From contig NC_133774.1 in assembly GCF_003597395.2 (NCBI RefSeq), positions 37,284,978 to 37,348,977 of the forward strand: a stretch of 64,000 nt of DNA. The letters are read 5' to 3'. Within the stretch, counting starts at the first letter, position 1. Every line of letters begins with the position of its first letter. Made by a program: the position numbers and the translations under genes. The DNA comes from Chelonoidis abingdonii (taxonomy: Eukaryota; Chordata; Testudines; Testudinidae). Under the pieces are notes generated by a model. It was not told the DNA's origin, ran no database searches, and was given only the letters and a program-made list of their open reading frames with translations. This document shows positions 1-11,500 of this stretch, in pieces.

Positions 1-678
1 ATACCATAATGCCACTGTTTAAATCCATGGTAAACCTACACCTTGAATACTGGTTGCCCCATCTCAAGAAAGTTTTTTATATTAGAATTGTAAAAGGTAC
101 AGAGAAGGGCAGCGAAAATGATTAGGGGTATGAACAGCTTCCGTATGAAGAGAGATTAAAAAAAGATTGGCACTGTTCATCTTAGAAAAAGAGACAACTG
201 TGGAGCAATATGATTGAGGTCTATAAATACATGAATAGTGTGGAGAAAGTGAAGTATTATTTACCTCCTCATGTAATGCAAGAACCAGGAGCCTCCTAAT
301 GAAATTAATAGGCAGCAGGTTTAATACAAACATAAGGGAGTACTACTTTACGCAATACAGTCAACCTATGGAACTTGTTGCTAGGGGAAGTTGGGAAGGC
401 AAAAGTATACTGGGTTCAAAAGGAATTAGATAAATTCATGGAAGATGAGTCCAATCAGTTGTTGTTAGCCAACATGGTCAGGGATACAACTCCATATATT
501 GGGTGTCCCTAAACCTCTGACTGCCGGAAGATTGGACTAGACAAGAGGGAATAGATTATCCAATATTGCTCTGTTCTGTTCATTTCCTCTGAAGCATCTG
601 GCTCTGGCCATTTTTGACAGACAGAATAGTGGGCTTGATGGACCATTGGTCAGATCCTGTGTGGGCATTCTTTTGTTC
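1..678 (+). repeat. CR1 LINE 3' end
   Basis: The sequence contains typical CR1 3'-region blocks: aggtacagagaagggcagcg, attaataggcagcaggttta, and the terminal stretch around 628-670 reading ggcttgatggaccattggtc. It is cut by the window start and ends near gcattcttttgttct. A second copy with the same blocks lies at 30200-30877. CR1 is the dominant LINE of birds, turtles and crocodilians. No open reading frame survives. Confidence 0.85.
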
Positions 679-982
679 TCCCCTGATTTGCAAGACTGAC
701 ATGTAGAAGGGGTGGGGGACAGGGCCAAAAAAATGAAGCGGAGGTTCAGTTTCCACAGGTTTGGTATCTAGGCCTTCAAACTTGTGGGTGCTGGCCAGCT
801 GTGCATAGGAATCCTCTGTTCTATCTCCCATGAGCCATAGTGATGGGGTCATCTGTGTTTTGACCCCTGTGTGGGGAGGATCACAGCATAAGTAGTGAGA
901 GTTACTGCTGCTGAAAGCATTAACTTGGCATGATTTTTACTGAGGATCTTCTTTGAGGAGAGCGAACAGCTGTCCCCTGGGT

Positions 983-1620
983 CTCATAGACTTTAAGGCC
1001 AGAAGGGACAATCGTGATCATCTAGTCTGACTTCCTGTAGCCTGTGATGTGCAGAACCTCACCCACTCACTGCTAATAAAGACTAATAACCTCTGGCTGA
1101 GCTACTGAAGTCCTCAAATAATTATTTAAAGACTTCAAGTTACAGAGAATCCACCATTTACTCTATTTCAAATGAGAAAGCGACCCATCCCCCATGCTGC
1201 AGAGGAAGGCAGAGAACCTCCAGGGGAACCTGGGGAAAATTCCTTCCCATCTCCAAACATAGCGATCTGTTAGGTCTCATGAACATGTTCAGGGTCTGTC
1301 AACCAGATACCTGGGAAAGAATTTGCTGTAGTAACTTGGAGCCCTCCCCATCTAGTGCCCATCTCCTGTTGGGGATATTTGCTACTAGTGGTGGCAGATG
1401 GGACACATGCTATTGTAGGCAATCTCTTCATACCTTCCCCTTCATAAACGTTATCAAGCTCAGTCATAAAAGCAGTTTTTATCCCCGCTGCTCCCCTTAG
1501 GATGCTGTCCCAGAATGTCACTCCTCTGATGATTAGACACCATTGTTAATTCCAAGCCTAAACTTGTTGATGGTCAGTTTATATCCATTTATTCTTTTTC
1601 TTTTCAAGCTTATGTGGTGA
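983..1620 (-). repeat. CR1 LINE 3' end, inverted
   Basis: The block opens tcatagactttaaggccaga and continues with gatcatctagtctgacttcc. These are the reverse complement of a CR1 subfamily 3' end found widely in reptile genomes. It runs to about the T-rich stretch near 1590-1620. It is in opposite orientation to the copy at 1-678, with about 300 bp of unassigned sequence between them. Confidence 0.7.
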
Positions 1621-3122
1621 CATACATGGATGTTATTTTGTGGAGGTATGCGACAGGTTCTGTGGATCCTGAAAGCAAGATCTTTTGTTTACAACCACAA
1701 AGAATTTAATAATGCAGCAAGGAAAGACACAGAATCAGTATTTTGAGTACAGCCATGATAGCTATTAGCCCAGGGTGTTTCTGGAGCCTGCAGGAGTCAG
1801 GTCCTCATTTGCCTGTGAGAGTCTTCCCCTTAACTCACTCACAGGTCCCTGACCAGCCACTACAGATCTGCAGCCAGCAATTTTTTGTCAGGCTGCTCCA
1901 CAGCCAGACTGATACTGGTTTCCTCTGCATTCCCAAGCACTTTCTGGGGACCCAGCAGCTCAGAGATTTTCCTTTGAAGACCCTGTGTCTGCTTCACTAC
2001 CTTCCTGAGCCTTGCACAGGCTGGTTTATATTTTGTTACCTAAAAGGAAATGGGGAATGACACAATATGGGTCATAACCTTGTTACTCCCTTCCCATGTT
2101 CAGTTATAAGGCATGTTTTTATGAGAAGGAGAAAAGGCGATTGATTATACATGGAGGAAGCATCCGGCATAGCTCTTTTCTCCCTTCAGCACAGCAACAC
2201 CATAACTGCTTCCGGTGAGTGAACACAGGGACCTATTAGGTTATTATGTACTTAATTTTAAATTAGTTTAGTGCATGGCCTTTATGAATAATCCTGTTGT
2301 TTAGCCAGCACTTAGTACTACAGCTGTCCAAAACCAGCAGTCCCTGTATTAATATTAAAGGACTGTGCCACTCCAGTTGTACAGTATCTTTATATCACCA
2401 TTTCAACAAATGGAGACTCCAATTTCCTCTAGTTATATAATAGATGAACTGGTGAATATTTAATATTTAAGCTGGTGAGGAAGTAGCTAAAAAGGCTACC
2501 GTTCATTGAAGGTGCTTGTCCTTTCTTTGGTGATTAAAGTGATACACTGTCTCAGTCTGCTCCTCAACATCTGGATGGTATTTGTAGGTAGCTCTGTTTC
2601 TATCTTCTTCACCTAGCACAATAACTGTCCTTTCCTTTCTAGTGCAGATTTTAGTGACAGAGTTCTGTGTGTTTGCTACCTTCAGACAGGACTCTGCATC
2701 AGCTGTCAATCCTACTCAGGGTCCATGTTAAGGTCCTCATGTTGCTATCTCTGGATGTGGATAGGGCTCAGTTATCACAGTAATAGTCTGTGCTCCCTGC
2801 TGCCTCTAAACTCAGGGAGATGGTGATTCTGTTGGTCAGTTTTCAGCTACTGATTAGGGCATGCTGCAAGATGCACCTGTTCAAACAAACATTTTCCTAA
2901 ACAGCCCTGTTATAAAGTGCTCAGCAGGTTGGGACTTGTACCTGAGCATCCCAGATTATTGCTTAAACTACAGTTACTGATAAGTAACCTTTTTCTGCCT
3001 TCTACAGATAAATGATGCAGCTTTAATCTTGGACACTTACATGGTGCTGTATTGACTACTGCAGATGAAATAACTTGTCTGTGAAAAACTGTTGCTTACT
3101 GGAAGTTAACAAATACTGTACA
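1621..3122. other. intron 1 sequence, nothing recognised
   Basis: AT-rich sequence with a more GC-balanced patch at about 1740-2010. I see no exon-like reading frame with splice borders, RNA gene or element ends. The patch could be an old repeat but I do not recognise it. Confidence 0.4.
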
Positions 3123-3420
3123 GAGGTTTTCAAACTGTCTTCCATGGACTGCTGGTGATCCATAGAGAGGTGGTTGGTCACATTGAGTTGATTTTCTTAT
3201 CTCCTGCAGTCAAATGTCATAAAAACAGCTACAAATACATTAAATACTTCCCTACTGTTTTTTTCCCATGTAAGCAATTACATTAATCTTCATAGAGATG
3301 TTGTGATAGTGAATTGAAAGTAGTAGGGACGTGTGATTGTGAATGGGTGCGGAGGTGGTTTGCAAAATCATGAATTGGGAGGAGGTGGTCCACAATACAA
3401 ATTTGGTCAAGGTAAGATCA
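3123..3420. repeat. possible hAT fragment
   Basis: It opens gaggttttcaaactgtcttc, which resembles the hAT terminal motif '(c)agnggttttcaaactg', and is followed by repeated 'ggtggt(t/c)(t/g)g' phrases and tggtccacaata. No matching right-hand inverted end or target duplication was found, so it is called only a fragment. Confidence 0.35.
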
Positions 3421-4346
3421 ACATTTTTAACTGAAATTCTCCTTGTCACTTAAAATTACCAAATCAATCAAAGCTATCCTCTTGCTTTAGATTTGTGCCA
3501 GAACAGAGCTCAAGATGTCACAAAGTCCTCTGTCAGGTCTGTATTTTTGAAACATGCCCTGAGTGTCACAGTAGAAGGGTCTCTGGTCTCCTCTGGCAAA
3601 AATCACTTTGGACATCCGTATTACTGGGAATCAAGTGCAACTGTCAAACAGGAAGGCAGATGGATTTACCTGTATACAGTTTTGAAAATGTCAGACTGTG
3701 TGTGTGGTTTTTTTGTTGAGAAAAAGATGTAAAAATCAGGTGTAAATTTTTTGCTTAGAAATGTTTGCTCAGTACATTTTTTTTTTTAGAATGTTACTCA
3801 CAAGTTGATCAAGATGAGTTGTCCATCTGCAGAAGTTACAATAAATATCTTTTTTAGAGTTCTTACTACTGACAGCCTAGACCTTGAGTTCCTTTAAAAA
3901 AAAATTTTTTTTTGGAAGAGTTTACATCATACTATTGTTTCCAAAACCAGAAGGTTACAAAGTACTGTTTTTGTACAATCTGGTGAATAACAAGTACATG
4001 TCTGGAAGTCTCTGAATCCTTGAGACTGGCTGACTGGCTCCTTTCAGGAGCACTAAATTCACCTGGGGAAAAAATGATTTAGAAAGCTTCTAAACATACC
4101 TTGCCAGGGCATCTGGAGAGATTGCAAAAGGAACTACTGCAACGTGTTAAGTAAATATGGAATTTAAGCATTTTCCAAACTTACAAGAGACCTGTTCTTT
4201 TTCTGTTTTATATTCCGTTTCATCAGATCTTGGAACGGAGGCAAGAAGAAACCAGGGAATGAATTTATAACAGCTAAGAGAAATCTTAGAAAATATGTAA
4301 AGTATTTCTTATTGCAACAGACATTAACACAAAAGCAGGGGGCTGG
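3421..4346. other. intron 1 sequence, nothing recognised
   Basis: AT-rich sequence with T-runs at about 3778-3788 and 3898-3914. No gene, RNA or element boundary was recognised before the hAT target duplication at 4347. Confidence 0.4.
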
Positions 4347-6720
4347 ATTTATACCAGGGGTCTCAAACTCCAAATGACTGTGAGGGCCACATGTGGACTA
4401 GTGCACTGGCCCAACGGCTGCATCACTGACACCCCCCGCGCTGCCCCTGACACCGCCCCCACTCCACCCTTTCCATGAGGCCCTGCCCCTGCCCATATCT
4501 TTTCCACCTCCTACTCCCCTGAGCGCGTGCCTCCCCACTCCTGCCTGGAAAGTGCTAAGCGCTACCAACAGCAGTTTGGTGGCTTGGCGGTGGGAAGCGC
4601 CTGGAGGTAGGCAGGAAAAAAGGAAGAGTAATATAGTAGTATAGTATGCTATTAAAAGTCAGTTCATTAACTTTATTTATTTCTTTATCTGCAATGTGAA
4701 AAGTCAGTGCTAATTTTGACAGTCATTTCATTTTTGGCTCCTTAGCTTGGCAGTGTTTTGCGTAAACCAGAGCATCAATATTAGGTTTGATATCCTGAGA
4801 AGTTTCAAGTTCAGTGCATTCAGGTGATCAGTTACATCTGTTAGAAAAGCAAGGTTGCAGATAAAAGTGGAATCAGCAAGCTATGGAACCTCTTTCTTTT
4901 TCATTTTCATGAAGGAATCAATCTCCTCTCTAAGTGCAAAAAAAAGGTTCAAAACATTTCCATGACTCAGCCATCTAACTTGAGTGTGATACAGAAGTTC
5001 CCCATATTCACTGTCCATTGTTGCTAGAAAAGAAGTGAACTCTCTGTGATTCAGCCCTCTTGCACGTATAAAATTAACAGTTTTAACAACTACATCCATA
5101 ACTTCCTTCATTTGTAGACTTTTACTACACAGGACTTCTTGGTGCAAAATACAGTGTATACTAGTGAAGCTATTCCTGATATATTGAGGCTGTTCAGTTT
5201 GGTCTTCAATAATCCAACCATGCCAACGTTTTCAGAGCACATTGGCTATGGACAATGCGCCATCAAAGATACGAGTTTGTTCCATGGCAGCACAGCTTTT
5301 TCAATGCACTCTTCCAGTCCTTGAAATATGTCACGTCCCGTTGTGGTACCCTTCAGTGGCATTAAGTCTAGCAATTCTTCAGTTATATTCAAAGTGCAAT
5401 CCACACCTCTAATGAGCACTGCACACTATGCGGTATCTGATACATCTGTACTCTTATCAAGAGCAATTGAAAATGCTTTGAAGTCTTTTGCCATTTGAAT
5501 GAATTGTCTTTTCACATTATCTGCTAAATCAGTTATCCTGCAGGCAACTGTATTGGCAGACAAGCTTATGCCTTCAAAAACTTTCTTCCTATTAGGGCAT
5601 AAAATTTCACTGGCCTTCATAAGACATTCTTTTACAAATAAGCTTTCCGTAAAAGGTTGTGGTGATTTAGCTATCATTTCGCTTATCACAAAACTTGCTC
5701 TTACTGAATCTTTGCTAGACTTGTTAATCCCTGAAAAGAAATTTCTTTGCTTGGCAAATACTGCTTTAAGTTGCTGAACTTTTTTCTCTCTGATTTTTCC
5801 AGTGAATGCATCATATTTTTCACGGTGCATCGTGTCATAGTGCCGACACACGTTATACTCCTTGGGAACAGCAATCATTTGCTGACAAATAAGGCACTGA
5901 ATTTTATTTTTTACCTCTATGGAAAAAATATAAATTCTCCCATTTGTCTTAAACTCTTTTCTTCCATGAGTGTTCTTTTTTTCGACGAAGTCATTTCCAA
6001 GCAGTTTTAATAAAATATATACACTTAGTAAAGCCCTCCCCCCCCATTGCACTAGGCTGCACCACCACTCCACTCCTGCACTGCCTCTTCCAGGGGTGGC
6101 AGGTTTGTAGAAATGGTGGTGGTGCCCAGAACCTGCCCTCCCCCAAACTCCGCGCCCACCTGCCTAAGGCTCTGGTAGGCAGTTTGGGTGGGGGAGGGGG
6201 TTTGGGGTGCAGACTCTGGGATGGAGTTTGGGTGCTGGGTGCAGGCTCCGGGCTGGGACAGTGGGAGGAGGTGCGTGCTCTGGGAGGGAGTTTGGGTATA
6301 GGAGGGGGTGCAAGGGTGAGGGTTGTGGTGCTGGGGATGAGGGGTTTGGGGCATTGGAGGGGCTCAGGACTATGGCAGGGGAAGCGCAGCCTGCCCTGGC
6401 CTAGTGGCGGTGGGCACTAGGACCCTGCGGCAGCAGGTGATGCCAAAAGCTGGCAGAGCCCAGTGGAGTCAGCATGAGCTGCAGGCTCCGGGCAGTGAGG
6501 GGCCAGCAAGTGGGGGCCAAGGAACACTTAGGGGAGGCACATGGGGTGTCAGGTGGGGCCAGAGGAGAGACCCGGCCCCAAACACTGAGGAGCAGTGTGT
6601 GGGGGAAGGGGGGGAGTTTGGTGGTGACAGGAAGTAACTGGGGGCGGGGGCGCAGGGAGCTTGGTAGGCTGCAGGGAAGAGCTCCGCGAGCCGGCTGCAT
6701 TTGAGACCCCTGATTTATAC
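4347..6720 (-). mobile_element. hAT DNA transposon with both ends and 8-bp target duplication
   Basis: The element spans 4355-6712 (2358 bp). Its left end reads caggggtctcaaact and its right end is the inverse, tttgagacccctg, giving 13-bp perfect terminal inverted repeats. The host octamer atttatac flanks it exactly at 4347-4354 and 6713-6720, the 8-bp duplication expected for hAT. The transposase remnant is read on the minus strand, and a GC-rich stretch (about 6030-6700) lies upstream of it. The octamers are identical, although the coding part has acquired stops. Confidence 0.9.
4881..6073 (-). pseudogene. decayed hAT transposase (BED finger, GTF2IRD2/ZBED-like)
   Basis: Two readable blocks on the minus strand. 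The upstream block (6073-5426) carries a BED-type finger, CLICQQMIAV...CRHYDTMH (C-x2-C...H-x4-H), followed by a typical hAT core ending FKAFSIALDKSTDVSDTA. The downstream block (5147-4881) begins [20 protein letters not shown] and has [13 protein letters not shown] and [12 protein letters not shown]. This is the C-terminal part found in hAT-derived proteins such as the GTF2IRD2 tail and ZBED family members. Between them the frame is broken by a tag stop just after 5426, a second stop and a frame change, so no functional product is expected. It lies inside the complete hAT element at 4355-6712, so it is transposon cargo rather than a retained host gene. Confidence 0.85.
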
Positions 6721-8514
6721 TGAGGTTGAAAAGTCCATCTATAGGAGAATTGCAGCTGTTCAAGGTGCCCACAAGGAGAGCCTGCAAACCATCACAGCCC
6801 CCAAAATGGTCTGAGAACCATATGATTCGCTGATTTAGCATGTTAACTAGGCACATGTCAATGTAAGTTTTGAATAAAAAATAGTTTGGGGGATCCCAAC
6901 GCTTCTTTTGTTTTTTTTTACCCTAATGGAAAATCAAAATGTTAAGATAATCTACGTGTGTTCCACTGTTACAGACAAACTGTAGTAGTTCCACTTAACC
7001 TTGCGTCTGCTGTCAAACATCTATTGGATATCTGCCTTAAAAAATGTGTCTGAATCCTCCAGACAAGAAAGAATGGCCTTCAGAGCAGATCTTAACTTTG
7101 CACAGGAAAAAAATAAAAATTCATTTTGTAAGAGAGTTTTCTTAAGAAGTCATTTGTCCATAAAAAGGTAATGATCTGTAAGTTCCTGTGATAGATCAAG
7201 AAATATGCAGATTAAGTGCATGAATGGTATTTAAATACAATTCATTCTTGTTCTCACCTGTCATAGTGTCTGTCTTGTAGTCTTTTCTACTTCGGGGCTG
7301 CTGTCGCCAAGTGTCTTGTTTGCCTTCCTTTCCAGGTGTTTTTTGTAGCAGAAATCAGATTCAGTGTTGGTTTTATGTATCTTTAATGTAGAAAAAAGTG
7401 AAAAATCTTGTTCCTTTTCTTTATTTTCTAAAAGGCATAACATGATATTGAATCCTTCCTGCTGTTCTTCATTGGTTTTATTTTAAGCAAGTCAATGTCT
7501 GGGCTTTTAGACGTTTTTAAAAATTAGATATAGTAATTGTCTAATCAAAAATAGGATGTTTAAATATCTGTTCTTCTGTAAAGGAAGTTTATTCTTAAAC
7601 TGCAGCTCAATTCACTGCTTATGAAAAGATGAACAGTAGCCAACCTTTGCTCTTCTTTGCTCCATGCTCCAATTGAATACTGTTAATGTAGTTTTGTTAC
7701 ATACTACTATATTCCATTGTATTGGTTGAATAGTTTTTATTTCAACAATTTTTTCATCATCATGTTTTTTCATGCTGTTAATGGATAGAAACCAAATCCA
7801 AGTTTTAGAGCCTAAAGAAACTTGTCAGCAACCCTCTTCCATATTGTCTGCGTGTATATACCACAACTCTTGCTGTGTCTACATATTTCTTCTCGTCACA
7901 ATTTTCTTCATGCAAAGTTTGTTGTTGTTTAGTTTTGAGTGGGACAGATTTTCAGTTGGCTTCCATTTTTTTGCACCCTCAAAATGTGGACAATATATCT
8001 CTCTATCAACCTACATATTATCTTAGTCATTAATATATCGCGTATGCAGAAGAAATTGTGTGCTAAGATAGCAGTGAAATTTTGAGCCCAAAGATGGAGG
8101 TTTTTGAAGGTTTCCTGAACTTGTGAGAACTTATCACTCTTTTCCTATTTATTTTTTTAAATTACTGTTTTCAATAATTCAAAAAGCTTAAGACTAGATT
8201 TCAACCAGAGGTGCCTAGAGTTTGGCTGCTAAGTCTGTTTTTAGGCACCTACGTTTTCTAGCGCAGTTAAAGGGATAAGATGAACGGTTCCCAGAGGTAA
8301 AAGACTTTGGATTTTGCTGATGGGCCTTGGGCTTATGGGATAGGGTCAGACCTTGTGACCCTTGCAGACCGAGGTTTACACTTTTCTGCACCCACTGTGC
8401 CCCTCCTTGTTAGGGGTGGGATAGTTCAGAACAAGCTGGGGTTCTGGGGGGCTAGGCTGAAGGGAACCTAACCTATCTTCCAGGGTATGTCGTAAGAGCC
8501 CTTTAGCCCATCCC
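6721..8514. other. intron 1 sequence, nothing recognised
   Basis: AT-rich sequence. About 8195-8260 holds 'gaggtgcctagagtt...ttaggcacctacg', a short inverted motif that resembles an old reptile repeat also hinted at around 33190-33270. No gene or complete element was recognised. Confidence 0.35.
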
Positions 8515-8553
8515 TCCGCGTGCGCGCGCACACACGCGCACGCACACACACAC
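8515..8553. repeat. alternating purine-pyrimidine simple repeat
   Basis: A run of cg/tg/ca dinucleotides (cgcgtgcgcgcgcacacacg and onward to a CA run). The strict alternation with CpG steps is the composition that favours left-handed Z-DNA. Confidence 0.8.
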
Positions 8554-11500
8554 TGGAACCACTTGCATACCTACTATAGGAGAGTATGATGATGAGGGGT
8601 AGTGCACCTCCTGTGGTTACATTTAATAACCGTTGTAGCCTGTCACTTCAAAACTATCCATGTGTCTGTCCTCATTTTGTTGCTGTCTGCATCAAGCTTG
8701 TTGAACTTCTCCTGTGTTTTTGCAGTGGGAGGGGCAATGATTACCAGTCAGTGCTCTATCAAGATGCAGCTTGCACTGTTCTTTGAATGGAGTACTGTGC
8801 ATGACATGACATTTGTGTGTGTGATTAACATGTGGTTGTATGTGATTAAGAACCTTCTGTGGTTGCCAAAACGTTTCAAGCATTTGGTCTTTCCTAATGA
8901 AGCATGGCAACTTACTTTTGTTCGTACACACAGTATTAGACCTTTCAGGTACCAACAGAAGACTTGTGACCTGCCCCTCGAACATATTTTGCATAGCAGT
9001 ACATCTTACAAAAACCTGTGTTTATTATTGCATTAAGCAAGCATGACATGATTTTGAATAGAAGTACAATTCAACCAATAGTAGTGGGTTGAATACCTCA
9101 TTAAAAACCCATAAACTGGTGAATTAAAATGTTTTTTGCTTTCAGAAATTGAACCTAAGATTTTTGAAAGCACAGGACCATTTAATTTCCTTGTTTGTTT
9201 TAAAGAAACAGAGTGAGTACTCACATTCAAGATTCAACGGACTCTTAAATGAATCTGAGATTGGGATATCAGATGTGGATAGCAAAACAAATGAGTCTGG
9301 GTTCCACTGAAGTTCTGAACTGAGTCAAGCTTGTCATGCATAAACTCGGCTTCTTTAGTTTGTAATTGGTAAACCATATTTGCTGGCTTTTGATAATTGT
9401 TCTCAGCTAGATCCATTATCATAGCTGGTATTGCAGTTAAGAATGAGGTGCTCACAAACATTATTTAATATTTAGATTCCTGGAGCACCCAGAGGCCTGC
9501 AGTCAGGATCAGTGCAAGGTGTGGTAAAAAACACTAAGAGACAGTCCCTGCCCCAAAGAGCTTACAGTCTAAGAATCACCCTCTGGAAGAAAGTTATGTA
9601 ATCAACTCTTGCAAGACTAATGGCTGGCTAAAATTATTTTCTACATACTTGAATGTAATTCAAAGCAGTGAAAATAACTTCTACTGGAATCAGTGACTTG
9701 AGGTTAATAGACTTAAAATATGTACAGATGGATGTCAAGTGGGTATAGTAAGTACAAGATTTCAGCTTTATCTCTGAAGTTGTTTTGTTCAAGCCAAACA
9801 CAAACTTAAAAATTGTGAGTAGAAGTTTTTTAACAATGATGGGGCACTGCCAAATACTACTATCTTTGTGATTTTTCTACAATATTTTCTTAAAACCATA
9901 GAACTGAAGGAACTGAAGTGGACCTCAAATGGATAATGAAATCAACCAGTGGAGGATTTGATTATTCATAAAGGGAAGAGTGATTAAATTTTAACTTGAG
10001 TGTGCTTACTGTTCAGAAACTGATAATGTATCTGAGAGATTATTAATAGGAAAAAAACAACAAAAATTGAATTTCAAGCAGCTGAAGGCTGGGATTGCAA
10101 GAGTTACAGCCCATATCAATTTTTCTGTAGAATAGTTTTAATTGTTTTTACATTGTCTTCCCAAACTGAATTGGGAGGATGTCCCGGTATTACCAGTGTA
10201 AACACAAACACTCGTTATTCTGCGGATAAGAACTTTGTTGGCCTCTAAAGAGAGAGAGATAAAGGAATATGGGAAATAAGTCAGGGAGTTTTATCTTACA
10301 TACTTTACAGCAGTTTGGCTGTCTTATTTTCTTTTGTGTTCATGTATTTTTGAAATTTTCTGCTTCAGCTGAAGGGAGAAAAAGCTGAGGCAGTCATTTT
10401 TCCCTTGCAAACAGCTTGACAATTCTTAGTACATGAGCCAGTCACAGCAGAGAGAATCTTGTAACCAATCAGAGTAGGGAAACTTTGCATACTCACAATA
10501 TAGGTAAAAAAGAACTAACAGTAATTATGTAAATCAGACATCCACAACGAATGGTAGTGCAGGGAATTGTAAAACAAACCATCATTATGCATCAGAAACT
10601 GTACAGTATACTTGCATGGAGACTTCTATTTCAGCATAATCCTGAACAATATGGACAGATCATTGTCATGTCTAGCCTTGCATAGCTCATGTGAAGGCAG
10701 TGTTGTAGTCTCTTATGGCAGCTTGTTTTGTTGTTTGCTAGTAGTCAGGGAGTTTACAGTCAAACTCAGGCATATACTTATATAGTACAAGTGACATTTA
10801 TGAGGTTTGAATACTTTAACAAGCAGTTTAAATTGTTTTTTATATTACTTTAGATTAAGAGAGAGTGTGATTTCCGGACAGAGAATGCATGGTGGTATCT
10901 GCAGCCTTTTGTCTTTTGGGAAAACACTGATTTATAAATGGCCAGTCTCCCTTTGATGTTTCCTCATTCGTATTATTTTCCAAACCTTTTTTATTTTGGT
11001 CGCCTTTCTCTGTGCATTTTCAGTAGTGGTGTCAAGTAATACATACACTACTTCAGTCTAGGCCTAAACAGTCCTGTGTTCAAGCAGAATTAATTTACTT
11101 ATGAGATTACTGTTAATACCCAATATAGCATTGGATTCTCTTGTGACACTGTTGCAAATTTTGGGCATAAAGTTAACAATACTACTTTTTATGCCAGAAA
11201 CATGAAGTGCTTTGACCATTATTTATGAACCTGGGCAGATGTGTATGATGAAGTGTAACCCTCTCTGCTTTTACTATAATGATCAGAATATCCATCCAAG
11301 TGAAAAGAATTGTGTATGAAGATTTTTTGGTTTCCCTAATTGTTAAATATGCATATACAATACATACCTCAGATGTCTTAATAACCACCACATACAACTA
11401 TATTGTATTGTCCTTTAAAAGGAAGAAACAGACTACACATATTTTTGTTCGATAAATTCTAATAAGATTTCTAGATAACTAGCATTGCGGTTTAATTTTT

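Noticed and set aside
6052..6700. GC-rich block with overlapping open frames, considered as MAP3K1 exon 1 or a CpG promoter
   Set aside because: It lies wholly inside the hAT bounded by octamers, and none of its frames resembles the MEKK1 N-terminus.
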